NCBI GenBank assembly: GCA_030435675.1
Contig: CM059625.1
Span: 3,968,001-4,032,000 of the forward strand
Reading direction: 5' to 3'
From: Steinernema hermaphroditum
Taxonomy: Eukaryota; Nematoda; Chromadorea; Rhabditida; Steinernematidae
DNA: 64,000 nucleotides
Part shown: in pieces, positions 1-11,664 of the stretch
Numbering within the stretch: the first letter of the stretch is position 1
Layout: each line of letters opens with the position of its first letter
The notes under the pieces: generated by a model
The model's database searches: none
What the model was told of the DNA's origin: nothing
The model's input: the letters and a program-made list of their open reading frames with translations, nothing else
Position numbers and translations under genes: made by a program

Positions 1-67
1 GAGTCCGAAAAAAGCTGAAAAGACGGAGAATTATTATTTGAGTATCGTAATGTGGTCGTAAAGAAAG

Positions 68-205
68 TGCACAGATGAGGAAATCCGACGCAACATTCAT
101 GCAGCCAGAGTGAACCTTGGAGGTGCCCACTGCCGGTATCTACTTCGCAGTAGTTGTGAACATCAGTTCTGTTGCAAGAAGAAGGGATACATTAATGAAT
201 GTTGA
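68..205 (+). CDS. Candidate terminal exon of a small cysteine-rich protein (5' part not seen)
   Basis: An open frame of 45 codons ends in TGA at 203-205. Six cysteines are spaced C-x20-C-x7-C-x4-CC-x8-C, and the stop follows the last cysteine directly. The middle is basic (RRN, RSS, KKKG). This layout resembles the mature region of a small secreted disulfide-rich peptide, but I recognise no family. The frame is closed upstream by TAA at 59-61 and contains no ATG, so it would have to be a last exon; a possible acceptor is the AG at 66-67, although its pyrimidine tract is poor. The earlier exons would lie outside the window. No AATAAA follows on this strand. It could still be a chance open frame; composition is the only support. 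Confidence 0.35.
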   Translation, partial: CTDEEIRRNIHAARVNLGGAHCRYLLRSSCEHQFCCKKKGYINEC

Positions 206-415
206 GTCACTAACTGGATAGCCAAAGAGAGAAGCCTGCTGTACAGGATTCATGCTCACTAAACCTAGGCTCGCACTGAACCGTACACAAGCTCATTATC
301 CAAACGTTTATTAACAATGTTCGGTTAAAAAAGTTAGCCGGTTAACATAAACAGCGCAACATTTGTATTCATTGTATTCATCGCATGCTATGTATACACG
401 AAAACAGATGAAGAT
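206..415. other. Intergenic stretch
   Basis: This short AT-rich stretch separates the cysteine-rich candidate exon on the plus strand from the end of the thioredoxin-fold gene on the minus strand. Apart from the minus-strand polyadenylation signal at 307-312 nothing recognisable is seen. Confidence 0.5.
307..312 (-). terminator. Polyadenylation signal AATAAA for the thioredoxin-fold gene
   Basis: TTTATT on the plus strand reads AATAAA on the minus strand. It lies about 104 nt after the stop codon of the thioredoxin-fold gene, a normal distance for a 3' UTR. Confidence 0.5.
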
Positions 416-1352
416 TTAGGCCGACTTCCAGGCAGCGAGGGCCTGCTTCGGGGGCTTGTTCTGAAAGTGGACATACGAATGGGGGACGAACAAATTGGGT
501 TGATATACCTGGACATCAGCGCGCCCGTTAGAGGTGATGACGTCGCCGTTGGACTTGATGACGATGAGAGCGGGTATTCCGTTGACACCGAACTTAGCGG
601 CGAGTTCCCTGGAAGTTATAGTTAGATATAGGGAGAATCTGTTGTGTCTAAGACGTGACCTATATGCGGTATGTTAAACAGTAGATTTTTTGAATCTGGA
701 ATACATGCCAAGAGAAAAGCGAATGGTAGAAGCTTACGATGACTCATCTCTTGTACGTATTTTGTCAACACTTCAGGATTACATCGTGAAGGTGATGGTA
801 CGACTCTATGATTGATGTGGAGGAGAATGGGCTTTTAAAATTTAGTTTTGGGTAGGAAGGTACGGAGAAAATTTTAGGGTACTATATGTTTTTGTGACGC
901 ATGACCTTATGGGTTTCCTTTAATCTTCCGTTCTTATGATTGGTGCATTCCACAGTGGATAGAAACAGTATTCCGCACCAGAAACACAATGAACCCTAGT
1001 CAATATCTTGCCAAGACTTACTGGATGTGCTCGCTTCCGAAGGGGACGTGGAGCCAGTCACCGTGGCACTCGGCCAGGTAAGCCTTCAAGTCGCTCTCGG
1101 AGCGATCGAACGAGACGAAGACGATTTCGAAGTCCTCATCCTCGAGCTCCTCGTAGAAGTCCTTGAGGACGGGGGTGAACTGGCGGCATGGCGGGCACCA
1201 ATGAGCGGAGAAGTAAAGAGCGACAGTCTTGCCCTAAAATTAACAGTTTATCGGAATAATAATCGGGCGAATCGTACAGCAAGGGCTTCGCCACCGTTGA
1301 CGAGGGTGCCGTCCTTCTTGTTGACTCCGATGTTGGCGAAGAGCTCGGACAT
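416..1352 (-). CDS. Thioredoxin-fold protein, nucleoredoxin-like/tryparedoxin-like (3 exons, 159 aa)
   Basis: Exons on the minus strand are 1352-1278, 1233-1022 and 608-416, joined in phase 0 and then phase 2, giving 159 residues. The active site WCPPC is at residues 37-41, preceded by a strand (KTVALYFSAH). The cis-proline loop NGIPALIVI has its proline at residue 108. Between them is the acidic EELEDEDFEIVFVSFDRS segment typical of nucleoredoxin and tryparedoxin proteins. There is no signal peptide, so a cytosolic or nuclear disulfide reductase acting on protein thiols is expected. The length equals one thioredoxin domain, as in the small nematode nucleoredoxin-like proteins, rather than three-domain nucleoredoxin. 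Intron 1 is 44 nt and intron 2 is 413 nt. The start ATG at 1352 lies shortly after an acceptor-like TTCAG, compatible with spliced-leader addition. Family assignment is secure; the exact orthologue is not. Confidence 0.9.
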
Positions 1353-4036
1353 GGTTGTACGCAAATAAGATCTGAACGAGCGGCAAAAGTTTTAAATGCA
1401 ATCGATCGTAATGATGCACACACGCCGACGCCGCCGGCGACAAACAGGTCGTCGGCATCTACCACACTGCGAGAGGCGAAAGTCTTAATTGTAACGACAA
1501 CATCACCATACAAACAAACGCCAAATCGACGCCCCGTCTCGTTTGAATTGGGAAATAATACAAGCACCACATTGGGGAAGCGACGCATGCAACGCACAGC
1601 CGACGACCAAAGATCTGAAGCGAGCAGTGGTTTCCTGTGCACATGGAGGTTTGTGCTCGTTGACGCCGGTACCGATGCGAAGCAAACAAAATCGTTCGGC
1701 GCCGCGTTAGCGGTGCGAAACGCACCGCGCTTCAAAAGACCCTCCACGTAAGACCGCCTGCGTTTAGTAAACATCAGATTGCTGCGAATAGAAGTGATGA
1801 TTCAGAACCTTTGAAACTTATGAAAGCGACTGTTTTCCAAGACAGTGGTTCAATAATCACACTACAAAATTACCCTATTTGTTTTTGGGGAAATGTTCTT
1901 TCGAAAGCGATGTATTATGCTGAAAGATTACATCACATTTTGTGAAAACATAACAGGAATAACTGCAATACACCAGAGATTTCGCTCGATATAAACAAGT
2001 GACCCCCCATTATTTATGAGTAAGGAATCTCCATGATATAATAGAGAGCTGCATTAAGAGTAGATTACCTTGGAGAAAAGCCAAGATTTCAGTAGCAAAT
2101 ATCATCATAACAGCTAAACAAGAACACAAATGAACACCCATGAAGCTTATCTTTTCACAGGGGAGTCGTTAACAGCGGGATTAAGACAAAAATTATCGGT
2201 GTGCTACTTATATACGCTACCACGTTTCGAAAGATCCCCTTGCCAAAACAATTCAAAAACAAGTGCATTATTTTTTACGCAATCTTGGGTAAATGACGTG
2301 CAACAGAAGGCTTACACAATGTTATGCGATGCGTCATATGAATGGCGACAGAAAACTATATAGATTTCACAAGAGGAAAACGCCTTGCGACCAGCGACGC
2401 TCATTAGGGACAAAACGTCCGTCGGAAGGCGGTTTTCTGTTGCAATAACACCCTTGTTTTGGTCGTGCTTATTTAAATGACGCCTCAGGAAGGGGAAAAG
2501 TGGGGAGATGGGAGACATCGCATGATACGATGACGTATCATAAATCAAATGAATGCGCGTTTAAACTACAAGTGACAAAGAAGAAACGCCAAGAAACTTC
2601 TTGTGTTTGATGACTCGACGCTTATGAAATCGCTGTAGCGCCGAGTCAGGCAGCCTACGGTGAATACTCTTGTTGAGTAACAGAAGAAGGAACAATTTGT
2701 GTCTGCGTTGTCGGAGTAGTTTTGTTATCTCGAGTACACAAAGCACAAACTATGTGTCTCGCGGCTGCAGCAGTGTGTTTGATTATCCGATCGCTTAGCA
2801 TCTTGAGCACAGAACTACAACTTGCTGATATATAATACACTGCAGTTGTGCTATCAGCGAATGCTATGGACTAAATTGTAAACTACGGAATAGAACAATT
2901 ACATGTATATTCGAGATCGCATTTATGCATGAAGCACGTGAGCGTGTAGTGATATCGAAAACATTCAATTGCATGTACGAGTTTGTCATGGTGCGAGAAA
3001 ACTTTAGCAAAGTAGGCCGTGTATCCGATGTGAAATTGCACACAAGGGTGGGGCAACAGGCGTATATGCCTCGCCAAGATCGAAAACGGTGATTACCTCT
3101 ACTGAAACAAGACATAAAACAGAACAGAATTGAACAGCAATTTGAAAAGGAAATCTCAAAATATAAATGCTTATTAGGTGCGCGAGAAAACAAGAAGAGA
3201 GAAAGAATTGCCTATGGGCAAAACCGAACCTCGAACCTTCTAACCAGAGTTGAAAGTTTCAGTTTAATGTTTTCCCGATTTTCGATCTTTTCGAACTTTC
3301 GAACAACAAGTTGCGAAACTTTCGAACCGCGGTTTTTAGGGATCCATAAGCTCAGCGTCAGAGCCGCACCTGTCGGTCTGCTCTATTTCCGTCTGTCTGC
3401 TCCAAGACCGTCTGTCGCCACACATTAACAGCTTCGAATACAATTTCGGCTTTTCCGATCGGGTTTTTGTTTTCAGGTCTCCGGCTCTTTTGTCGTGTAC
3501 CCGAAAGTTTCAGATTTGCTCCGGTTTAAAATACCGTCCATCCTTGATGCTTAGCTTGTGTTACTCCCGGCTATACCCGGTACGGCTTATACAGACATGT
3601 GTGACCCAAATCGAGGTACTGCTTCCTCAGTTCGTTAAACGCCTCCGTGCATCTGGGTTGACTCATACACAAAGCTAATAAATTTATTTTTTACTAGTAA
3701 AATTCGTTGTGAATATTCTTGACGGCCTGGTAAATTCCCAATCGCTGAGCCAGGCCCTGAACTGCTCTAAACGGGTAATGTTTAAAAAGCAAATCGGGAA
3801 GTCCACGGTCACCTTTTCATGTTTTACGTGGGCTGAATTTCTTGGGGTGGATTTCGGAAGAGGCCTCTATCCTGAAACCACATTACGTCATTACAACTCA
3901 AAATTAAAGGTGTGTTGGGGCAGCTACTGTTGAAAAGTGTGAACTGGATGATCCAGAAGATAATAAGGTGGCAGTGATCATGGCTTTGAATGTTCTGGCC
4001 CAGTCTTGAGTTGATTGAATGAGACTTAGAACTTAC
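1353..4036. other. Mostly non-coding stretch upstream of the thioredoxin-fold gene
   Basis: The first ~400 bp (1390-1770) are CpG-rich and could hold the promoter of the minus-strand thioredoxin-fold gene; several open frames overlap there but none has recognisable content. From 1775 on the sequence is AT-rich. Around 3220-3340 a short motif close to TTTCGAAC recurs several times. A possible coding remnant lies at 2883-3077 (listed separately). Nothing else is recognised. Confidence 0.4.
2883..3077 (-). pseudogene. Possible cysteine/histidine-rich coding remnant
   Basis: The minus-strand frame runs 64 codons to a TAG at 2883-2885. Its second half is rich in C, H and Y (for example HPCVQFHIGYTAYF and CNCSIP at the end), with cysteines in ECFRYHYTLTCFMHKC and EYTCNC. 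There is no ATG. A good acceptor (TTGTTTCAG) sits upstream near 3100 but leads into this frame through in-frame stops, so the piece looks broken or mis-phased. No family is recognised and chance is a real alternative. Confidence 0.22.
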
Positions 4037-4097
4037 ACTCCATGTCAGACGAGGCACATGGTTAATTTCGGCGGTAATTGAATACGATTCGAACTAC
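4037..4097 (-). repeat. Array unit block, copy 1 (exon-like, 61 bp)
   Basis: Bounded on the minus strand by an acceptor (TTTCAG before GTAGTT) and a donor (GTAAGTTC). The middle carries the family core GTATTCAATTACCGCCGAA. It is one of eight same-strand copies found between 4.0 and 24.2 kb. Confidence 0.5.
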
Positions 4098-4658
4098 CTG
4101 AAAGTGAATGGACTCACATAGCGGACTAGGACTCACGAACTCATACATTAAAGTACCAATCGGCCTATTTTTCTGGCCTTTGATGACACGCCACACATCG
4201 TTTCCTGATTGGTGCCTTAATATCGTACTATGGTTGACTTTGGTGAAATGCGACCCTTTACCATGTCTGTCAGGTTGTCCGCGCACAACTAAAAATCACT
4301 TTTTATTAAGTGAGAACTACGAATCAATTACGTACATCGAGAAGGCAATTAATATGCCTACGACTGGTTCAAGTTAGCCGTTGTCGTTGCCATAGACTAG
4401 AGTACCTGAAAATACACGATGAATTCAGAGAACAATGCCAAGGAACGCCCAGACTGCGTTTTTTAACCACTTGGTAGAGAGCAAGATGCAAAATTTTGAA
4501 AATGAGGCTATAAAGATCGAAGACTGTAGACAGTTAGAATTCTACCAAATGCCTACATTTCGACATTGAATGGTTGACCGTTAAATGTGGAATTTGAAAG
4601 TGACATGTTCATGATTAGAAATAAAAACGCCATGAATATTCACTCTAAAAACGCTTAC

Positions 4659-4722
4659 CTTTTATGTAAAACATCGCTCAAGGAATGTTTCGACGATAAT
4701 TGAATACGTTCGGTTTAACTAC
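4659..4722 (-). repeat. Array unit block, copy 2 (exon-like, 64 bp)
   Basis: Acceptor side AATTCAG then GTAGTTAAAC; core GTATTCAATTATCGTCGAA; donor GTAAGCG. The upstream block at about 4800-4930 (minus strand) shares the segment around CAAATCGATACTCATTTGG with copies 4, 6 and 8. In the frame starting GTA the block contains a TGA, so this copy is not coding in that frame. Confidence 0.5.
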
Positions 4723-5443
4723 CTGAATTAGTAACAACCAATGAGACGGGTTTTTGTTGAAATCGCGAGGGTAACGCCAGCGTAAGTCATGCATTCTGGA
4801 AGCCTCCACAGAGGAACTGGCTAAATGGAAGCCGGATTAGAACTCGTAGCGTGGTGTGACATTCAGTCGGTCGCAGCAGCTGTATTAGTGGCCGCTGCCA
4901 AATGAGTATCGATTTGTTTTTCTCATGCTTGTCATATTATTCCCTGAACATGCGTAGTCATTATTAAGAAAAACTCCATTTCTCTCGCCTTGTCTTCTAG
5001 GCGAGCCACTGAGTAAAAACATGTGGAGATGCAAAAATGGCGCAAATATTAAAATACAAGTTTTAATATCTGTCCTGGCAGCTTTAAATGTAATTATTTC
5101 TGCTTATCTTCACGAAAATCTCTTTTTTTTTAATTTTGTTTATTCAATTTCATTAATTATTTTTTTATTTAATTAACAAATCGTCAAAGAGGCGGACCAT
5201 TATTACAAATTATTTTAATTATTTAATCATAAAATTATTTAGGAAGATCAGTCCCTCAGTCTTTCCTTTCATTATTTCGGCAGTCCTTTGCGAAAGTGGG
5301 AAGTTTCTTTTTCTTATTTTTTTCCTCGTTAGACAATGTAAAAGGCCTTGCTGAATTATGGCAATCTCACTTGTTTCAGCGTTGAGATCGGTTGGTTTTT
5401 ACGGATTCCAGAAAAAATTAGGGCACCCGTAATTACACCGCCA

Positions 5444-6060
5444 TCAACAACAAAATTTGCGAGGGCAGGCATCCAGTTGGAAAGACATCCTGATGGTCGC
5501 TAACGCTCTGCGGACACCGTCATTGTCGAAAATGCCTACGATCCATTTTACTGAAGCAGATGAGGGCTCCGATGTCGCAAATGTTCCGAGAAGAAGATGT
5601 TCTTCTCCCTGTTTAGAGTTGCAAGGAGTTCGACGTGTGCCGTAAAGCGTATTCCCACATATTGGACATCGACGCTTCACGACAGCCAGAAACATTATAT
5701 GTTTTGTTGGATGTTTATGCTTGCGATTCACTCGTAAGGATCCTACGAAAATGCGACAGAGGAACAAAAACTTTATTAATTCAATGGTCAACCGACAATC
5801 CTCATGACGAAGACCATCCTTCGAATGTTGTTTTTTTCTTTGTGCTGGACAGCTCCACACTAAAGAATATTACTATATAGCTGATGTTATCGATTTACTC
5901 ACATCGAACATTTCATGGCAAAGCATGCATACGTTGCTGCGTTCTTTTTTCTTGGCGTTCCTACTTCTGAAAACAAGACCGTTTCACAAGTACGCAAAAA
6001 TAAGGAATGCTTACATCGCTGAGATGTTGTAACGTCCGAGAAGATAGGTCTGAAATAAAA
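5444..6060 (-). pseudogene. Exon-like remnants downstream of array copy 3
   Basis: On the minus strand a possible short exon (about 6049-6015) lies between TTTTATTTCAG and GTAAGCATT. A second possible exon (about 5966-5903) lies between TTGTTTTCAG and GTGAGT. A third segment (5860-5444) is open for 138 codons and holds two CxxC-type pairs, including RRCPICGN. Joined in the simplest way the pieces hit stop codons, so this looks like a decayed multi-exon gene rather than a working one. A similar two-exon layout recurs after array copy 5 (9740-9600). No family is recognised. Confidence 0.3.
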
Positions 6061-6399
6061 ATGAGTGGTATACTTGCACACATAAATGCTCATATACTAG
6101 ATGATTACTCGGTCTTTGCATAAAATCTTTTCATCTTTCTGTAAAAACGTTCTCCGGCGATTACATGTCATTTGGGCTATTTGCATGACAAAGATTGCAA
6201 CGACTGTTTTGATCAGCTGATCGGGTAATTTAGACTGGTTTCCGTTATCCTAAACATGCTCTTTTTTGAACTGAGCGTACGAAGAGTCATTCAAAAACAA
6301 GATGTGCTGCGACCCGCGACCACAAATTCTATGAAACTACTACTGTATAGGCTCTCAAATTGCGTTGCACACCTGAAGGGTTATCGTAGCACTACTTAC

Positions 6400-6459
6400 A
6401 TTTAAATGAAGATTTTGCTCAGGATTCAGATTCGACAATAATTGGATACAGGTAACTAC
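6400..6459 (-). repeat. Array unit block, copy 3 (exon-like, 60 bp)
   Basis: Acceptor TATTTTCAG then GTAGTTACC; core GTATCCAATTATTGTCGAA; donor GTAAGTAGT. This copy is open in the frame VVTCIQLLSNLNPEQNLHLN. The preceding minus-strand block (about 6500-6650) can be read open and ends at a possible donor GTATCA, which would leave a 36-nt intron before this block. Confidence 0.5.
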
Positions 6460-6912
6460 CTGAAAATACGGATATTTGCTAAAAAACATTGATACAGGCT
6501 TCATGAGGTTCTGCACGTTTGTTTCACGAAGAGAAGTAATTGAACGAATAGGGCTGTAGTCCTGCGCGCTTGGTTTGGCAATAAGCGTCGGCATGGATGA
6601 AGAAGCCGATGCATTAGGCCGAATAGCTGTGTTAAGTATTGATCTATATTTCATTCATTCGAAGCCTATGTCGTCATGGCCGTGACGTAAGCAAGACTTC
6701 AGAGTAGGGTTATGCGCTGTAGAAGTTAGCGAACGTATCCTATTCATGTACTGTAGACGGCTCAGAAGCCGACCGCATTTATGCGGATACGATGTGATAA
6801 TTTATGTATAAAATTCATTAATGATCATATTAAACCTGTGTTCCCAGCGGGTCGTGCACTCGCTCTCTCTCTGAGGCTGTCTGAGTTCATTAGGATAAGT
6901 TGAGTGAGCGGT

Positions 6913-7090
6913 TGTTCCCGGCCGTCATTGGTGACACAATGATCGCCCCGTTCCAATCCGTCGTGGCTGGCGTGGAACGTAAGCCAAATTATATCTTGCC
7001 AAGAAGACCGTCAGCCGCCCACTCAAGCCCAAGGATCGCTCCAACTCTGAAGTCTGCGCCGCCAGGCGCAATGGGATTCCACTACGCCCG
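6913..7090. repeat. Direct duplicate, left copy
   Basis: Shares with 7306-7455 the ordered matches CCGTCATTGGTGACACAATG / CCGTCGTTGTTGGCACAATG, then GCCAAGAAGRCCGTCA and later GGGATTCCACT-type sequence. The two copies are direct and start about 390 bp apart. They are AT/GC balanced and not clearly coding. Confidence 0.45.
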
Positions 7091-7270
7091 CTGAGCCTAA
7101 CTTTCGGATAGAGCTTTTTGGTCGCTTTGAAACCCGCGCACACTGATGGGACATCCGCCTTCAACTTCGACATCGTGTCCTGCGCTGAACAAAGAAGAGA
7201 AACAGCGACAACGGTGATCTAACATCCTCATTATGAGTTTTCTTGTATGACAAATGTCATTGAGGCAAGA

Positions 7271-7288
7271 GTAAATGTAAATGTAAAT
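7271..7288. repeat. Three tandem copies of GTAAAT
   Basis: A short microsatellite of three perfect 6-bp units directly before the right copy of the 390-bp direct duplication. Confidence 0.7.
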
Positions 7289-7305
7289 GAGAGGTCGTTT
7301 TTTAG

Positions 7306-7455
7306 CCGTCGTTGTTGGCACAATGATCGTCCCGGCTTCCAGAAGGCCTGGAACATCAGGCAGCTATCGTATCGCCAAGAAGGCCGTCACAACCGCCCGA
7401 CCGCTGCTCGTATGACGGGGTTCCATTTCGCTTGCCGCGCTAAACAGCGCAGCCT
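7306..7455. repeat. Direct duplicate, right copy
   Basis: Diverged direct copy of 6913-7090. Its right end runs straight into a member of the GAGCGAAGCGAGC repeat family (7455-7620), suggesting that both belong to one larger mobile or satellite-like unit. Confidence 0.45.
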
Positions 7456-7620
7456 GCTCTGGATTGAGGCTGCGGGCGAGCGAAGCGAGCCTCGTATTCA
7501 TTTTTGCGCATGGGCTAAACATCTAGGCTTGGCTTAGAGTTAGGCTTATGCCTATGGATTTATATCGAACCCAAAGGCGCGCTCTGTAATTTGAAGAGCT
7601 TCGCATATGACGTAGAAATT
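7455..7620. repeat. Dispersed repeat with GAGCGAAGCGAGC, copy 1
   Basis: Contains the near-palindrome GGCGAGCGAAGCGAGCC at 7475-7491, followed about 35 bp later by AGGCTTGGCTTAG and then CCTATGGATTTA and a CCC/GGCG-rich tail. The same order of blocks recurs at 21040-21230 and 21930-22090. Confidence 0.5.
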
Positions 7621-8507
7621 AGGATGGCCCTTTTCCAGTCATGTTTAGACACTTAGAAGAATTTTCAAACACGCATTCGCGCTAATAGCTGAAATTCACA
7701 GTTAGATTAACTAGGAGTATCCCGCCTTTTTTGCGCGGTCATAGTCATAACGCGCTCTTTTTGACATGGTTCTTTTTGAGCGGTCCTGTCACGAAATCCT
7801 AGGCCTCTTAAATATACCCGCACAAAAGGTAATGGAATCGCTAAGCTAATGGAATCGCCGTCGTCAACTCCAACATCGCAACGCACGTCGATGAAAGAAG
7901 GTAAGCATCAACTACGCTGTTATATTTGTCTTCTTTGTATGACGCCTTTTACGTCGTAAGCTGAGGAAAACAATGAGGGAAATTTATTAAAAATACAGAA
8001 TGAAATCTTTGAAGAACAATATTTCAGTGGTATTCCATCCACTGTGTTTTCTTCTTTGCTGTGGTTTTGTCGCACAAATCGCTGAAAATGGCTTACTAAA
8101 ACAGCGGGAAAATGCATTAACCACATACCAGGGCGTACCCAGGATATGGCAGTTGAGCACACGAGAATGCCCTTTCCCATTGCGCGCAATAACTAAATCT
8201 ACCAAAGGATTAAGGAACTGATTGCGGGATAACATACCTTTGGAAGTGGGAGCTATCCAAAATCGTATATTGGCAACAATACTGTGCAGGGTTATCTCCT
8301 GTCACTGGAAACGAGGCTGTTGTATAAGACAAATAACTAATGCACATGTATACCTTTAACGGTTTCGCTGTGTGATCCACAAATCGTGCTGAAGTACCTG
8401 TCCTGGTGGAGCATTCTAGAAGGAATAATAGTAATATGATTTAGATAAAGTTACATACTAGCTAGATCACCAAGAATCTTACGCAAAAACTTCACAAAAA
8501 CACCCAC
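7621..8507. other. Part of the degenerate array, no intact gene
   Basis: Minus-strand frames of 80-90 codons overlap at 7920-8235. One includes NGKGHSRVLNCH, which resembles WKGHSHCSKLDA encoded in the block upstream of array copy 7 (near 22.75 kb), so this is probably a decayed family member. No splice-consistent gene can be built. Confidence 0.3.
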
Positions 8508-8572
8508 CTTTTATTTTAAACATGGCTCATAGGAGCGGTCGACGATACTTGAATACGGCTGTATTTAACTAC
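8508..8572 (-). repeat. Array unit block, copy 4 (exon-like, 65 bp)
   Basis: Acceptor CTTGCAG then GTAGTTAAATAC; core CGTATTCAAGTATCGTCGA; donor GTGGGTG. Together with copy 2 it shares more than 100 bp of flanking similarity, including the sequence around ACATGGCTCATAGGAGCGG / ACATCGCTCAAGGAATG on the plus strand. Confidence 0.5.
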
Positions 8573-10071
8573 CTGCAAGCATTATAACGAATAAGACGAT
8601 GTATCGGAGTCGATAGGACTATAAATAGGTAGGACAAAAACATCCTTGAAAACACATTCAAATATTAAGGGCACGCCTCGTCAGCAGTCGCCAATTTCCA
8701 CAGAGCATCGCGCGACACAGGGCTGGAAGCCGTGGTAGGATTAAGGTCCAAATGACTATCGATCTGCTTCTGTTATGTTCATAATATTTCTAGCCGAACG
8801 TTCCCCTCGTTGCCATAGAAAAGCATTAATCGCATTCCGTAAAATTCAACTTAAGGCTGAGGCCTTTAAGCTTCCCATCCGTTCGCCGATGTTTTGAAAC
8901 GCTTATAGGATTCTTTTTCGTTCATATAAAAAGTGCACCCTTGATAACATCATTAACGATGAGTTGAATCTCTAAGATAAAGATATTATGGATCTGGTCA
9001 ACGCCTTCCGCTGTAGCGTCAGTACATCTGGAATGATGTAGTCTGAACATTCTTTTCAATTTAGTTCTTGTCACATGTATTTTAAGAGTCTATTCTGCAA
9101 ATGTGGTCACTTATCCGAAGCGAGAGCGCTTCATAAAAGCTCTCTTGTTGTAATCAGCCCATTTGGACTTAGTTGTGTGGCCTCAGAACTCTAGGACTAA
9201 CGAGACAAAGAGTCATTAGTGATGTCCAATGGATAGGAGCTGTCAACGCCTGAGGATCGCTAATGATCTCTATTGGCATACCCAGGATATTCTTGCCCCG
9301 TTCGAACAATAGCAACATAGTTATTCACAACTCTAAAATTTATTATTATAGCAAAAAAAATAACAGAACGCAAAAAAAATATTGGAGTGCTTCGCAGTGC
9401 TTCAGGAAGTCCGGAGTTCCCGGCAAACGCGCACTTCATTTTCCGACTGTAGAGATCTTACTAAACAATCAGTTATAGTGATCAATTCACAACAAAAAGT
9501 TCTTACATAGCAGGCTACGCCGCCAACGACGAGGCAGCTTTTTTGTTGCTGCTTCTGCTTCCCATATCGCTAAATGAGATCGGTAAAATGCATAGTCGTT
9601 TACTAAGTACTTACACGAAGAACCACTAATTGCGCAACTTAGGGGTCTGCTCCGTTGATAGTTGTTTTTCTTGTTGTTCTTCATCCCTTCTGAAAAAAAG
9701 AATTTATGAATATAAAATATACGGGACACTTACATCGAATACAGATCATGACAGTATAGGCAAATCGGGAGTGGCTTGAGCGGCCTGAACGTGGTCTGGA
9801 AAAGGAATCGTTATGCAAGCACTGGATTTGTGTAATATTGCAATGCAGCGATCTTTCGACCAGCGGCCTTTCGGATTTTGGCCAGAACAAGGTCATTGTA
9901 TTAGTTTTATCGCACTCGGAATGTGAGTGGCGATACAATTAGATGTCAGAAAAATTAGCGATGTTTCTGGGTTTCTTCGCTTGAATAACAATGACAAATT
10001 TTCATTAAAAAAGTCGTTAGCATTCTCTGATCGCATGGCTCATATTAGAGTTTATGTCTAAGACAACCTAC
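8573..10071. other. Degenerate array sequence between copies 4 and 5
   Basis: Holds the ATCGATCTG upstream block of copy 4 (8680-8790) and, on the minus strand at 9750-9600, two exon-like pieces with a donor (GATGTAAGTG) and an acceptor (TTTTTTTCAG) that mirror those after copy 3. No intact frame through them. Confidence 0.35.
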
Positions 10072-10134
10072 CTAAAATTTAAAATGGTGCTCATGACTTG
10101 TGTTCGACGACAATCAGTTGAATGGAGTAATTAC
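10072..10134 (-). repeat. Array unit block, copy 5 (exon-like, 63 bp)
   Basis: Acceptor TTTTTAG then GTAATTACTCC; core ATTCAACTGATTGTCGTCGAA; ends ATTTTAG before GTAGGT. The upstream block at 10250-10330 matches that of copy 3 around GCCGTAATGCATTCTCTTC. Confidence 0.45.
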
Positions 10135-10956
10135 CTAAAAAGCCGCGTTTGTTTATAACCTTGACACGAGTTATGATAGGCAACGACACGGCAATTCACT
10201 GATGAGATAATTAGCGCGCTTAGGAACTGAAGCCTGCCTGTCTCAGTCGGCAAAAAATCGACTCGAATGAAGAAGAGAATGCATTACGGCGAATGGCTTG
10301 GCAAGTCCGCGTATCGATCCGCTCTCTATTCGCTAGGACTCTTGGCCTAAGTGATCTCGTCAGAAGAAAACATACTCAGCTTGCAGATAGACCCTATTAA
10401 CGATGTTAAGCTGCTCCTGTGCTCTTTCCTGTCACCGGAAATCCAAATGGCGTGATTACAACAAGTGTTATATATTCGATACATTATAAACAAATTACTT
10501 TGTTATTGTTACTGCATTAGAAACCATAACCAAGGCTGTCCTTTCGTATTACACCGAGTAAATAAATTCGGAGCGGTATTTTTAAATTGGAAGCAGTATC
10601 ACTAATACACCGCCACCACGCCACTCACTGATGCACCGCCACTATGTTACTCAAATGGAAACTTTTATCTTGTTTCATTTCTCTGCCTCCTATAATTGGC
10701 TAAAATTTAGCCATTATAAGAACACAAGACGACAATTCATAGAATAAGAGGACAATATGTCAATTCGTTGATAGGTTGAGCGATTACCCATTTCCGTGTA
10801 TTGCTTGTCTTCCCCGATCTGTTCTTGTTTCATGCGTCGACGTTCACTTAAAACACAGATCAATAATTTATCGTGACACCATGCATTTGGAACGGGTACA
10901 TCTTGCGTTTGAACAATTGGTTCATCGAACATCCAAAGAGCGTCGTCTTGTCTCAT

Positions 10957-11008
10957 CGTTACATCATTTTTGCACTCACTTACGTTACATCATTTTTGCA
11001 CTCACTTA
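10957..11008. repeat. Two perfect tandem copies of a 26-bp unit
   Basis: The 26-bp unit beginning CGTTACATCATTTTTGCACT occurs twice head to tail without mismatch. The flanking sequence (10335-11664) has overlapping open frames on the plus strand but nothing I recognise. Confidence 0.85.
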
Positions 11009-11664
11009 CGCGGCTGTCGATGTCGGTCAGCGCTGCCGCAGGCGCTTTGAAAGAACAGAAACAAAACACAAACAAGCAACGCCTGCTTCGACAAGAGGTA
11101 GCGCTTAATAACGAACATCAAAAGCAATCTTATAACATAGTTAATTGTATCTGTACAGTTGTTCCGTTTTATCTGTCTTCAGGCTGCTTCCATTGCGATG
11201 TGACTTATGTTGTAAGAGCATCAGACAACAAACATAAGTTACTCTGATGACCTCCAATGATCTGCACAGATGTTGAGTGTATTTTAGGCGTTCACAATAC
11301 GTAACTTCGAGTCATTTCTCTTTAGAAAATTTGAATTCCCGTCAACACAACAATATCACCAAATGCACACACTCTGATGAGGAAGAGGATCATTTTTATA
11401 CAACTACAGCGACAGTTGGAGTTGGGAGGGCACATGCCGCGCCGGTTACCCGTAGGATAAAAAGAAGGTGAGGGGTGGCAGGTGACTCAACAGAAATATC
11501 GTAAACCGGAGTAAGGACTAAGGCGACAATTCTGTTAATTGCAGTGAATTAGGACGGTCTGTACAGAGAAAAGGCACTTGACCAGAGCCATAGCACCGAT
11601 TACGACTACTCGTAGATGATGAGGGGTAGGGGAAGGGGCGACGATAAGGTGGAGCCGCTGAGCT

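Noticed and set aside
1136..1774. 212-codon minus-strand open frame
   Set aside because: Crosses thioredoxin-fold exons 1 and 2 and their intron in the wrong frame and continues into upstream DNA; no domain.
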